Part shown: in pieces, positions 6,927 to 15,422 of the stretch
Position numbering within the stretch: position 1 is the first letter of the stretch
Layout of the letters: the number at the start of each line of letters is the position of its first letter
Assembly (NCBI GenBank): GCA_046263055.1
Contig: JBHELO010000113.1
Span: 1 to 30,806, forward strand
Origin: DATAQC01 sp046263055
GTDB lineage: Bacteria > Actinomycetota > Acidimicrobiia > Acidimicrobiales > AC-14
Length of the DNA stretch: 30,806 nucleotides
Direction of reading: 5' to 3'
Position numbers and translations under genes: made by a program
Notes under the pieces: generated by a model
Databases searched by the model: none
What the model was told of the DNA's origin: nothing
The model's input: only the letters and a program-made list of their open reading frames with translations

Positions 6927-9900
6927 ATGAAGTCGCTGTCTTCGCGCGCGTCTGAGAGTCGTCACCGGACAAAGGTGTCGGGCGTTTCGAATGCCGGGCG
7001 ACCGGTGGCGCGGGCGCTGATCCTCGCTGCACTGGTGGGAACGATTCTGGTGCCGGCGGCCGCCTCCGCCGCACCACAGAACCCGCCGCCGGGACAGTCC
7101 AAGAAACAGGCCGCCCAATCCTTCGACGGCGATTTCAGCAAGATGGCACCGTCACGACCCAATCAGGGCCCGTCTCACCCTGGATACGGTCACAACGGCA
7201 CCCCGCAGCAACCCAACAGCGCCAGTGATCCGCTCGTGGCCGCCCAAGTGAGCGCACCGGCGCCGGCCGGCCCCGGCGCCTTGTCCGGCACGATCCGGAA
7301 CTTCGAGGGGATCAGCAACATAAACGGCGTCTTTCCGCCAGACACCAACGGTGACGTCGGTCCCAACAACTACATCCAGATCGTCAACAGCTCGTTCCAA
7401 ATCTTCGACAAGCAGAGTCCCAGTCGGCCGGGGTACACGGCCGGGCCATTCAACACGAACACCCTGTGGTCGACCTACACGCCGAGTACCAGCTTGTGCC
7501 GGACCACCAACAACGGTGACGCCATCGTGCGTCACGACGCGATGGCCGATCGCTGGGTGATCTCCCAATTCGCGTTCAACGTCGACTCGTCGAGCAACCC
7601 GATCGCGCCGTTCGAGCAGTGCTTCGCGGTGTCGAAGACGTCGGACCCGGTCGCGGGCGGCTGGTACCTCTACGACTTCCTCGTCAGCAACCAGCGGTTC
7701 AACGACTACGGCAAGATGGGCATCTGGCCCGACGGGTACTACTTCTCGTTCAACTGGAACGGTGACGCAGGCGCCGGCGGAGCCTTCGCATTCGACCGTT
7801 CGAACATGCTCAACGGGAATCCGGCGGGCTTCATCTGCTTTGGCTGTGACACCGGTCTGGGCCTGAACGGCGGCGACAACTTCGGCAACCTGTCCGGCGA
7901 CAACCAGCTGCTGCCGGGCGACCTCGACGGCTCGACCCTCCCCGACTTCGGCGCGCCGGAGACGTTCACGCGCTTCACGGGCGGGAACACGCTGCGCAGC
8001 TTCGCCATGCACACCGACTGGCAGGTTCCGGCCAACTCCACCTTGACGCAGCTCACCGACGTCACCGTCGCCAACTTCAACTCGAGCCTGCCCGATATCC
8101 CCCAACCGAGCACCACCCAGACGTTGGACTCGCTCGCCGACCGGCTCATGTACCGGCTTCAGTACCGCCGTTTCGCCGACCACGAGAGCCTCGTCGTCAA
8201 CCACAGCGTGAATGTGGACGGCGCCGGCCACGCCGGCGTGCGCTGGTACGAGCTACGCCGCGCCGGCACGCCCAACTGGTCGCTCTACCAGCAGGGGACC
8301 TTCGCACCCGATGTAGCCAACCGATGGATGGGCAGCATCGCCATGGACAAAACCGGCAACATGGCGCTCGGCTACAGCGTCGCCAGTGCGCCCGCATCGC
8401 CGACGCCGCAGAACCCCAACGTATTCCCGTCGATCAGGGTCAGCGCCCGCCAAGCGGGCGATCCCCTCGGGCTGCTTCCCCAAGGTGAGCTCACGGTGAT
8501 CAGTGGGAACGGCTCCCAGACACTCCAGGACACTGCGGGCCGGGGCCGGTGGGGCGACTACAGCTCGATGATGCTCGACCCGACCGACGGCTGCACGTTC
8601 TGGTACACGACGGAGTACATCCAGGCCACCGGCCCGGCCCCCTGGCAGACGCGTGTCGGGTCGTTCAAGTTCCCGAGTTGCAACCCCGCCGACGTGTCGA
8701 TCACGAAGTCGGCGACGCCGAGCCCGGTCGTTGCCGGCGGCGAGCTCGACTGGCACGTCGACGCGACGAACCACGGCCCGGACGCGGCCGACAACGTCAC
8801 CGTCGTCGACGACCTCCCGGCGGGCGACACCCCGTTCGCGGTCGCGACGCCACCCACGTGCACCATCGCCGGACAACACGTGTCCTGCGCGTTGGGGACG
8901 CTCGCCGTAGGCGCGACGGTCCCGATCGTCATCCGCACTCAGGTCTCGCCGTCCTATGACGTTGCCGGCGGCGGTCCGGGCACCGTCACCAATACCGCAA
9001 CCGTCAGCGCCGACCAGCTCGATCCCAACCCGGCCAACAACTCGGCGTCGTCGTCGGTGGTGGTGAACGAGCAGGCGGATCTGGCCGTGAACAAGACCTG
9101 CGACACCAGCGTGCTCGCGGGCCAGCCGGGGAACTGCACGGTCTTCGTCGACAACAACGGCCCCTCGACGTCGCGCAACGTGGTCCTGACCGATGCGGCG
9201 TCGTCGGACGGCACGTTCACGATGAGTGCGGCCAACCCCAGCCAAGGCACGTGTGGGCCGCTGCCCGCGCCGAACCAGACGAGCGGCTCGGTGACGTGCC
9301 AGCTCGGTGACGTCGGGCCGGCGACCAACGCCGGACCGGGCCGGGCGACAGTCGTCGTCTCCTACGCGGCCAACGAGGGCCAGACGATCCACGACCAGGC
9401 GACTGCGACCGCTGACACACCCGACGCCAACAGCGCCAACAACTCCCAAAGTGCGTCACTGCCGGTGACGGCGGTGGCCGACCTGCGTATCACGAGCGAC
9501 ACAGCCACTCCAAGCCCTGTCGTCGCGGGCCAGACGCTCACCTTCTCCGTGACGGTGACGAACGCCGGGCCGTCCACTGCGAAGAACGTGGTGCTCAAGA
9601 ACGCGCTGCCGACCGGCGTCACGGTGACGTCGATCATCCTCCCGGGTGGGTCCTCGTGCAACGCCGGTGTGCCCGGTGACCCGTTCCAGCCGGCCACGTG
9701 CGGCCTCGACCTGCTCGGCTCCGGGTCCTCGGCAACGATGACAATCGTCACCACGGTGGCGGCGCGGACCACGGGAACGCTGCACGCAGACGCGTCGGTG
9801 ACGAGCTCCACGTTGGACAACAACAACTCGGACAACTTCGCCCACACGGACACGGCGGTAAGCACCCTCGCCGACCTCGGGGTCACGCTCGGCGACTCTC

Positions 9901-10661
9901 CCGACCCGGTCGTCGCCGGTACGAGCCTGACCTACACCGCGGTGGTCACCAACAACGGCGGCCCGTCCGCCGCCCGCACCGTCACGCTGCTGGAGAACCT
10001 CGACGCCAACGTGTCGTTCCAGTCCGCCACCATCTCCAACGGTGGCTCGGGCACCTGCGCCCAGGTCGTCGGCAATCCGCATCAGATCCAGTGCCAGCTC
10101 AACGACCTCGATCCGAACCAGTCCGACACCATCTACACCCAGGTGGTCGTGAACCCCTCGGCTCCCCTCGGGACCGACGCCCTCACCACGACCGCGCACG
10201 TGGCCACCGGCACGACCGACTCCAACTCCGGGAACGACGACGCCACTGCACGCACAAGCGTGCGTCGGGTTGCGGACCTCGCGGCCAACATTACGGCACC
10301 GTCGCACAAGTACACTCCGTCGACCACGGTCACGTTCACCGCGGTGGTCACGAACAACGGGCCCAGCGACGACAGCGGCGTGGCAATGGTCGTCACCCTC
10401 CCCGGCACGAAAGTCGGGCACTACGTGTCCGACAACGGCGGCACGGCCTGCTCGCACACCGCGTCGGCGACCGCGACGACCGTGACTTGCACCTACCCGA
10501 CGCTCGCCGCCGGCGCGTCGCGGACGGTGCAGGTCGTCTACTTCTTCCAGGGCAACCAAAAGGTGCAGACGGGATCCGAGGGGGTCAGCTCGCCGACGTC
10601 GGCTACGACTGACCCAGTGTCGGCAAACAACACGTCGAGTTGGACCGTGGGCCCCAAGTAG
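6927..10661 (+). CDS. Large secreted protein with five DUF11-type repeats
   Basis: A 1,244-residue exported protein. A Sec signal peptide (about residues 1-45) has a basic n-region and the cleavage motif ASA before APQNP. Residues about 85-585 form a conserved extracellular region opening with GVFPPDTNGDVGPNNYIQ and rich in Trp, Tyr, Asp and Gly, probably beta-structured; I know this type only as uncharacterised. Five repeats of about 130 residues follow, each opening ADL or ADV and containing a variant of VTNNGPS, as in DUF11 surface-protein repeats. No sortase motif or C-terminal membrane segment is present, so it is released or held non-covalently. An upstream GTG at 6918 is an alternative start. 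It is the main intact cargo of the relic island. Confidence 0.85.
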   Translation: MKSLSSRASESRHRTKVSGVSNAGRPVARALILAALVGTILVPAAASAAPQNPPPGQSKKQAAQSFDGDFSKMAPSRPNQGPSHPGYGHNGTPQQPNSASDPLVAAQVSAPAPAGPGALSGTIRNFEGISNINGVFPPDTNGDVGPNNYIQIVNSSFQIFDKQSPSRPGYTAGPFNTNTLWSTYTPSTSLCRTTNNGDAIVRHDAMADRWVISQFAFNVDSSSNPIAPFEQCFAVSKTSDPVAGGWYLYDFLVSNQRFNDYGKMGIWPDGYYFSFNWNGDAGAGGAFAFDRSNMLNGNPAGFICFGCDTGLGLNGGDNFGNLSGDNQLLPGDLDGSTLPDFGAPETFTRFTGGNTLRSFAMHTDWQVPANSTLTQLTDVTVANFNSSLPDIPQPSTTQTLDSLADRLMYRLQYRRFADHESLVVNHSVNVDGAGHAGVRWYELRRAGTPNWSLYQQGTFAPDVANRWMGSIAMDKTGNMALGYSVASAPASPTPQNPNVFPSIRVSARQAGDPLGLLPQGELTVISGNGSQTLQDTAGRGRWGDYSSMMLDPTDGCTFWYTTEYIQATGPAPWQTRVGSFKFPSCNPADVSITKSATPSPVVAGGELDWHVDATNHGPDAADNVTVVDDLPAGDTPFAVATPPTCTIAGQHVSCALGTLAVGATVPIVIRTQVSPSYDVAGGGPGTVTNTATVSADQLDPNPANNSASSSVVVNEQADLAVNKTCDTSVLAGQPGNCTVFVDNNGPSTSRNVVLTDAASSDGTFTMSAANPSQGTCGPLPAPNQTSGSVTCQLGDVGPATNAGPGRATVVVSYAANEGQTIHDQATATADTPDANSANNSQSASLPVTAVADLRITSDTATPSPVVAGQTLTFSVTVTNAGPSTAKNVVLKNALPTGVTVTSIILPGGSSCNAGVPGDPFQPATCGLDLLGSGSSATMTIVTTVAARTTGTLHADASVTSSTLDNNNSDNFAHTDTAVSTLADLGVTLGDSPDPVVAGTSLTYTAVVTNNGGPSAARTVTLLENLDANVSFQSATISNGGSGTCAQVVGNPHQIQCQLNDLDPNQSDTIYTQVVVNPSAPLGTDALTTTAHVATGTTDSNSGNDDATARTSVRRVADLAANITAPSHKYTPSTTVTFTAVVTNNGPSDDSGVAMVVTLPGTKVGHYVSDNGGTACSHTASATATTVTCTYPTLAAGASRTVQVVYFFQGNQKVQTGSEGVSSPTSATTDPVSANNTSSWTVGPK
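8689..10655 (+). repeat. Five tandem DUF11-like protein repeats
   Basis: Repeat units begin at about 8689, 9075, 9477, 9870 and 10273, at intervals of roughly 390-400 bases. Each encodes a start such as ADLxVT, then SPxPVVAG or an equivalent, then VTNxGPS, and ends in an Asn-rich NSAN or SANN segment. The units are diverged at protein and DNA level, so this is an old domain duplication and not a recent satellite. Confidence 0.8.
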
Positions 10662-10938
10662 CGGGTCCGACCAGGCCTCGCCGGGAGACGGCAGTATCTC
10701 GGGTAGCACGTCGAGCGCCGGTAGACGTCGGCCAGGAGATCTCGTGTGGTCGGCGTTCATGGCGCTGTCGCCTGCGAGTGCGAGATGGTGGCTTAGGGAT
10801 CGAGCCAGTCCGCCGCCCCATCAGGCGCATGCAGGGCGCTACCTGGATCGACCGACAGGCCCCTCGTGACTGGTATGAGCCCATATTCGAACGTGCGAGT
10901 TCCCTCGCTCTTGGGCCCCGAGCGCCCGATGGCCCACG
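10662..10938. other. Stretch with no supported gene
   Basis: Between the DUF11 gene and the acetyltransferase remnant I see no frame with coding character, start site or recognisable motif. A weak GGACC/GGTCC hairpin around the DUF11 stop codon is too short to call a terminator. Together with the remnant that follows, it forms about 630 bases of probably decayed sequence. Confidence 0.4.
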
Positions 10939-11106
10939 TCAGGCGCCCGAGTTGTTCTCCCAGTCGGCTCGTTGCAGCTGGTAGATGTCCAGATCAACGT
11001 CCCGCAAGGGATCGCACGTGGTCCGCAAGAGGCGGAAACCCAGCCTCTCCGCCACCCGAACCGAGGCGGCGTTCGCCGGTTGGACGATGCTGATGATCTC
11101 CTCGAG
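10939..11106 (-). pseudogene. GNAT acetyltransferase, C-terminal remnant
   Basis: The last 55 residues of a minus-strand frame match the end of a RimJ/RimL-type GNAT domain: EIISIVQPANAASVRVAERLGFRLL, the acetyl-CoA-binding arm pattern IxxVxPxNxASxRVAExLGF, followed by YQLQRADWE. The sequence upstream in this frame does not resemble the rest of the fold, and no neighbouring frame restores it, so the N-terminal two thirds are lost. The next intact gene on this strand is a VOC protein. Confidence 0.6.
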
Positions 11107-11290
11107 TGGATGGGATGGCGGCGCTCCCGTCGGGGCCATCGCGCAATTCTGGTAGCGATCGGCAGAGCCTTGTCCTTCCCCGAGGTCGTGACGCCCTAGC
11201 CGCAGGCCTCCGCCAGTCGAAGGACCTACCGGCACGGCTTGTCCGGCAACGCTTGATCAGCCCGCGGGCGGCGATACCACACCCGAGCGG

Positions 11291-11722
11291 TCAGCGACGG
11301 TCGAGCGAGAACTCGAGGACCTGGGTGAGGCGGATGTTGTTGCCCGACGGGTCGCGGAACGACGTGTCGATGCCGTAGGGCTGGCGCGTCGGCGGGTCGT
11401 TGAAGACCACGCCTCTCGCCGACAGCTCGTCGTAGGAGGCCTGGCAGTCGTCCGTCTCGAGGAACAGGGTGCCGCCGGCGCCCTTGGCCACCAGCTGGGC
11501 GAGCTGCTCACTGCTCCCGGCGTCGAGCATCGGGGAGGAGGGGACAGGCATGAGCACGAGCCCGACGTGGTCCTGGCCGACCGGTCCGACGACCAACCAG
11601 CGGAAATTCCACTCGTCCATCGTCACGTCGGCCCGCACCTCCCAGCCGAGCACCCGGGTGTAGAACGCGAGTGACGCTTCCTGGTCGTGCACCCAGAACT
11701 GGGCGTTGGCGATCCTGATCAT
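11291..11722 (-). CDS. VOC (glyoxalase/bleomycin-resistance fold) protein
   Basis: A 143-residue protein with two beta-alpha-beta-beta-beta halves of the vicinal oxygen chelate fold. It opens IRIANAQFWVHDQEASLAFY and closes with YGIDTSFRDPSGNNIRL, containing the usual DPxGN signature. Substrate is unknown; many such proteins are small-molecule lyases, dioxygenases or binding proteins. The ATG at 11722 has GAGGAGG 6 bases upstream. It lies immediately downstream of an AraC-type regulator in the same direction, a common pair in which the regulator probably controls the VOC gene. Confidence 0.88.
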   Translation of the reverse strand: MIRIANAQFWVHDQEASLAFYTRVLGWEVRADVTMDEWNFRWLVVGPVGQDHVGLVLMPVPSSPMLDAGSSEQLAQLVAKGAGGTLFLETDDCQASYDELSARGVVFNDPPTRQPYGIDTSFRDPSGNNIRLTQVLEFSLDRR

Positions 11723-11755
11723 CGAAAACCCTCCTCGTGGTCGGTACGGGAAAGG

Positions 11756-12193
11756 CTACGGACGAGGGCAGGGCTCGGCTTCTCGAAACGTGCGGTTCTG
11801 GGGGCGGCCGAAGGCACGCGCCACGCATCCGGGGATGCGGATGTGGCGCTCGGCGGGCGGGAACGTCTCCCGATAGGCCAGAGGTGACGCACCGTGGACG
11901 CGCCTGAAGCTGGTGACGAACGAGCCGACGCTGGTGAGCCCCACGTCGAAGCAGATGTCGGTCACCGTGCGGTCGGTGTTGCGCAGCAGTGCGGCGGCGC
12001 GCTCGAGACGCCGGGTGAGCAGGTACTGGTGTGGTGTCTCGCCGAAGGTCCGCCGGAACTCCCGGCTGAAGTGGGCCGCTGACAGGCCGGCCTCACGAGC
12101 CAGGTCGGCCACCGTGAGGGGCTCGGCGTACCGGGCATCGACCAGGTCCTTGGCTCTCAGCAAGTGACGGGCGGACGGCACCACGAACACCAA
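11756..12193 (-). CDS. AraC-family transcriptional regulator
   Basis: A short AraC-type regulator of about 145 residues consisting almost only of the two-HTH DNA-binding domain. The first HTH lies in LTVADLAREAGLSAAHFSREF, then RTFGETPHQYLLTRRLERAA, and the second in VTDICFDVGLTSVGSFVTSF with RRVHGASPLAYR. No N-terminal effector domain is present, so it may respond through interaction or expression level. The start is unclear: TTG at 12193 or the adjacent GTG at 12190, with no good Shine-Dalgarno. It precedes the VOC gene by 33 bases and is divergent from the YjbR-type gene. Confidence 0.85.
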   Translation of the reverse strand: MVFVVPSARHLLRAKDLVDARYAEPLTVADLAREAGLSAAHFSREFRRTFGETPHQYLLTRRLERAAALLRNTDRTVTDICFDVGLTSVGSFVTSFRRVHGASPLAYRETFPPAERHIRIPGCVARAFGRPQNRTFREAEPCPRP

Positions 12194-12256
12194 GTCTCGC
12201 GGATCCGGGCACTCGAGCGGAATCCCGGCGACAGGCGGCCACAGTACGGTCGAGGC

Positions 12257-12709
12257 GTGGTGAGCATCGCCCAGGCCGCTCGGATCGCGCTGGAGCTACC
12301 CGAGGTGGCCGAGGGCGAGCGGCACGGGCACCGCACGTGGTTCGTGGCCGGCACCGGCTTCGCGTGGGAGCGGCCGTTCAGCAAAGCCGACATCCGCCGG
12401 TTCGGCGCCGTCAGCCCGCCCGAGGGCCCGATCCTCGCCGTGCGCGTCGAGGACCTCGGCGAGAAGGAGGCCGTGCTGGCCGCCAACCCGACGGCGTTCT
12501 TCACGATCCCGCACTTCGACGGGTACGCGGCCGTGCTGGTCCAGCTGAAGGTCGTCACGACACGGGCGCTGCGCGAGGCGTTGGTCGACGGCTGGTTGGC
12601 GTGTGCCCCTCCGGCCCTGGCGACGGAGTACGTGAAGGGGCGCCGGGCCCGGGGCGGCCGACGACGTGGGCGAGGTCGGTCAGGAGCATGCCGCCCAGGT
12701 CCCGGGTGA
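12257..12709 (+). CDS. MmcQ/YjbR-family protein with an abnormal C-terminal tail
   Basis: About 150 residues. The first 120 match the YjbR/MmcQ double-wing fold: SIAQAARIALELPEVAEGE, WERPFSKADIRRFG, ILAVRVEDLGEKEAVLAANP, FFTIPHFDGYAAVLV and WLACAPPALATEYV. Members are small putative DNA-binding or nucleotide-related proteins without a firm function. The tail after EYVKGR is Arg/Gly-rich and is read from the strand opposite the decayed glutamate decarboxylase, so the natural stop was probably lost in the rearrangement. Two consecutive GTG codons (12257, 12260) follow GAGG; either could start. It is divergent from the AraC gene. Confidence 0.75.
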   Translation: MVSIAQAARIALELPEVAEGERHGHRTWFVAGTGFAWERPFSKADIRRFGAVSPPEGPILAVRVEDLGEKEAVLAANPTAFFTIPHFDGYAAVLVQLKVVTTRALREALVDGWLACAPPALATEYVKGRRARGGRRRGRGRSGACRPGPG

Positions 12710-13080
12710 ACCCGGTGCGGACGACGATGCGCAGCACATGCACGTCGTCGAGGGCGGGAGGCATGGCGTAGGCGGGCAGGATCCACCCCCGGCCCCGCAG
12801 GGCCTCGGAGGCGTCGAAGACGCTGTAGGGCACGCCCTCGGGCAGCCCGAAGGCGGTCGGTCGGTGCGCCGGCCGCCCGGCGGCGATCCCGCCACCGCCA
12901 CTTGAGGGCCAGGCCGGCCAGCATGCAGGCCTCGCGGGACCCGGTGGTCGAGCACCCGGCTGCCGTCTCGGCCGAGGAGGCGTGCCACAGGTCGGCCAGG
13001 ATGTTGACGCCGCGCCGTTCCAGCTCGGCCGACTGGGGGTCCAGCCCCTTGTCGCCCGACTCGTCAGCGTGCAACGGCAT
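12654..13080 (-). pseudogene. gadB: Glutamate decarboxylase, internally deleted remnant
   Basis: Two pieces of a PLP-dependent glutamate decarboxylase survive. Piece one (13080-12853) starts MPLHA like actinobacterial GadB, with a good GAGGAG upstream, but jumps at once to DPQSAELERRGVNILADLWHA, then STTGSREACMLAGLALKWRW, so about 60 N-terminal residues are missing. Piece two (12848-12654), in another frame, is the C-terminal part: GLPEGVPYSVFDASEALRGRGW, ILPAYAMPP, VLRIVVRTGF and LLTDLAHVV. The central 200-plus residues, including the PLP-lysine region, are gone at the junction near 12850. It cannot make active enzyme. Decarboxylation of glutamate to GABA for acid resistance is the family role. 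Confidence 0.8.
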
Positions 13081-13179
13081 GGTCGGGTCTCCTCGGGGCC
13101 GGGTCGGTCTTCGGCCCGGATCAGCGTCGCCGCCGGCGAGTCTCGCGCCGCGAGGTGACGCATCGACGGCGGTGCCCGG

Positions 13180-14016
13180 TCAGGCGTCGCGGCGCTGCAG
13201 CACCAGCCAGCCGAGGGCCAGGGCGGCCACCGCGTAGGCGGCGAACACGGCCAGGCCGGCCCACGGCCCGAGGGCGGTGGAGCTGTCGGGGATCACCCGG
13301 AAGATGGCGGCGCCCGCCTCGCCGGGAAGGTAGCGGGCGATGTCGTCGTTCCACGGCGACGGCAGGAAGTTCACGAGGATGGGCAAGATGAGCAGTAGGC
13401 CGACGAGGGCGGCGATAGCGCCCGCCGTCCGTCTGAGGAGGGTGGCCAGGCCGAGTCCGAGGGCGCCGGTGACCGCCAGGTAGAGACCGCCGCCCACCAC
13501 CGCCCGCAGGACGCCAGGGTCGCCCAAAGACACCCCGGCGTGCTTGGCCGAGAAGATGGCCTGGCCGATCCCGAAGGCGACGGCGCTGGCGGCCAGCCCC
13601 ACGACGAAGGCGACGGCGGTGAACACCGCCAGCTTGGCCGAGAGCACGGTCCGGCGCCGGGGGACGGCGGCCAGCGACGCCCGGATCTGGCCGGTGGCGT
13701 ACTCCGAGCTCATGACCAGCACGCCGAGCACGCCCACCGCCAACTGGGCCAGGAACAGGCCGTTGAGGCTGAAGCTGGTGGGGTCGAAGTGCAGGCGCTC
13801 GCCGGCGTCCAGGCGGTCCCAGCGGCTCACCCGGGCGGCGCAGAAGAGGGCGCCCAGCCCCACTGTGAGGGCCAGCGTGACGAGGAGCGACCACGTGGTG
13901 GAGCGCACCGATCGCAGCTTGGTCCACTCGGCCTTGGCCGCCGCCCGCCACACCCGTGCGGCCGACGGTGCCGGCGGCGGCGATGGCCCCGCCGGCCGGG
14001 TGGCAACCGCGGTCAC
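13180..14016 (-). CDS. ABC-2-type transporter permease
   Basis: An integral membrane protein of 278 residues with about six hydrophobic segments. It opens with a cytoplasmic region and EWTKLRSVRSTTWSLLVTLA, typical of ABC-2 permeases paired with a CcmA-like ATPase. SSEYATGQIRASLAAVPRR follows, another hallmark of this group. It probably works with the upstream ATPase as an exporter or efflux pump; substrate is unknown. Its GTG start at 14016 overlaps the ATPase stop (GTGA, 4 bases), indicating translational coupling. An alternative longer frame in this region is a shadow. Confidence 0.9.
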   Translation of the reverse strand: MTAVATRPAGPSPPPAPSAARVWRAAAKAEWTKLRSVRSTTWSLLVTLALTVGLGALFCAARVSRWDRLDAGERLHFDPTSFSLNGLFLAQLAVGVLGVLVMSSEYATGQIRASLAAVPRRRTVLSAKLAVFTAVAFVVGLAASAVAFGIGQAIFSAKHAGVSLGDPGVLRAVVGGGLYLAVTGALGLGLATLLRRTAGAIAALVGLLLILPILVNFLPSPWNDDIARYLPGEAGAAIFRVIPDSSTALGPWAGLAVFAAYAVAALALGWLVLQRRDA

Positions 14017-14966
14017 GGCCGGCTCCCTTGGGGCACCCGCTGGCCGGAGAACTCGGCGCTGTCACGGGTCATCTCCATGAAGACCTCCTCCAACGACGCC
14101 TCCTGGGGCGACAGCTCGTGGAGCACGATCCCCGCGCCTCCGGCCAGCTCGCCCACGTCGCGGCACGTGAGTCCGGTCACCATCAGGGAGCCGGCACCAT
14201 CCCTGCCCATTGCATCGGCCGCGGTGTCCACCGAGACGGTGCCGCCACGGTCCTCCACCATGCGGCGGAGGGCGGCGGCCTGCGGGGACACCACCCGCAC
14301 GTGGTTGCCGGAGCTCGACGCGATGACCTCGGCCACGCTGGCGTCGGCGATGAGGCGGCCGCGGCCGATGACGACCAGGTGGTCGGCGGTGAGCGCCATC
14401 TCGCTCATCAGGTGGCTGGACACGAAGATCGTGCGCCCGTCCCCGGCCAGCGAACGCAGCAGCTTGCGCACCCACTGGATGCCCTCGGGGTCGAGCCCGT
14501 TGACCGGCTCGTCGAGGATCAGCACCTCGGGGTCTCCGAGCAGGGCGGCGGCGATGCCCAGCCGCTGGCCCATGCCCAGGGAGAAGCTGCCGGCCCGGCG
14601 CCTGGCCACCGAGGCCAGGCCGACCTGCTCGAGCACCTCGTCCACCCGCCGGCGACCGATCCCGTTGGAGTCGGCCAGCCAGCGCAGGTGGTTGCGGGCG
14701 CTGCGCCCGGGGTGGATGGCCTTGGCCTCGAGCAGGGCGCCCACCGAGTGCAGCGGGAAGCGCAGGTCGGTGAACGGCCGGCCCAGCACCGACACCCGGC
14801 CCGCACTGGGAGCGTCGAGGCCGACGATCAACCGCATGGTCGTGGACTTGCCGGCGCCGTTGGGACCCAGGAAGCCGGTGACCATGCCGGGGCGGACGGT
14901 GAAGGTCACGTCGTCGACGGCCACGGTCGTCCCGTAGCGCTTGGTGACCCCGACGACCTCGATCAC
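14013..14966 (-). CDS. ABC transporter ATP-binding protein
   Basis: A 317-residue ATPase of the CcmA/DrrA-like group that powers the adjoining permease. Motifs in order: Walker A GFLGPNGAGKST, a Q-loop region around LLEAKAIHP, the signature SLGMGQRLGIA, Walker B VLILDEPVNGLDPEG, and the switch His in SSHLMSEM. A C-terminal extension of about 90 residues ends EEVFMEMTRD, usual for this group. The GTG at 14966 is favoured over an upstream frame extension because GAGGAGGG lies 8 bases before it and VIEVVGVTKRYG is a normal N-terminus. It is first gene of a two-gene unit. Confidence 0.93.
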   Translation of the reverse strand: MIEVVGVTKRYGTTVAVDDVTFTVRPGMVTGFLGPNGAGKSTTMRLIVGLDAPSAGRVSVLGRPFTDLRFPLHSVGALLEAKAIHPGRSARNHLRWLADSNGIGRRRVDEVLEQVGLASVARRRAGSFSLGMGQRLGIAAALLGDPEVLILDEPVNGLDPEGIQWVRKLLRSLAGDGRTIFVSSHLMSEMALTADHLVVIGRGRLIADASVAEVIASSSGNHVRVVSPQAAALRRMVEDRGGTVSVDTAADAMGRDGAGSLMVTGLTCRDVGELAGGAGIVLHELSPQEASLEEVFMEMTRDSAEFSGQRVPQGSRP

Positions 14967-15108
14967 TCCGGCGTCCCTCCTCGTCCCGGCCACCCCGGCG
15001 GTGCCGGCGAGTGCGGCCACAGTCTGGCTGCCGGCCGGCGCCGGCCACCGGCGGGGGAGAAGGTTCTGTCCAAGTTCTTAGGCGCGTGCTGGGGGACGGG
15101 CTACCAGG

Positions 15109-15354
15109 TTGTCCGAGGCGCTGCGCCTCGGTCTGAACGCGATGCGCCAGGGCGTCGGCGAGCAGGCCGACGACCGGGACTGCCTCCTGCTCCGGCCCGT
15201 CCAGACCGGGCTGGAACCCTGGCAGAGGCGGCTCCTGGCCGCCGCGGTGGGCGGCGGGGGGGGGTGTTCACCATGGCGTCCTACGACCTCTCGACCTACG
15301 CCGACGCCGAGTGGCGCCTCCTCAACCTGGCCCGCACCCGGGCCGCTTCTGGTG
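15109..15354 (+). other. Possible frameshifted small gene, unrecognised
   Basis: Between the ABC ATPase and the peptidoglycan-binding gene, 455 bases carry no clear gene. A plus-strand frame from TTG at 15109 has coding-like codon use (LRLGLNAMRQGVGEQADD, then PVQTGLEPWQRRLLAAA). It reaches a run of nine G (15256-15264). One extra G would join it to VFTMASYDLSTYADAEWRLL and NLARTRAASG in the next frame. No ribosome site is seen and I recognise no family. It may be a decayed gene, or an intact one with a sequencing error in the G run. The rest of the stretch (14967-15108 and 15355-15422) shows nothing. Confidence 0.22.
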
Positions 15355-15422
15355 GACACTCCCGCCGGGTGGCTCCGCCGGCGCTGACCGCAACCCCTGG
15401 CGTGCCGGCGCTGACCGCGCCC

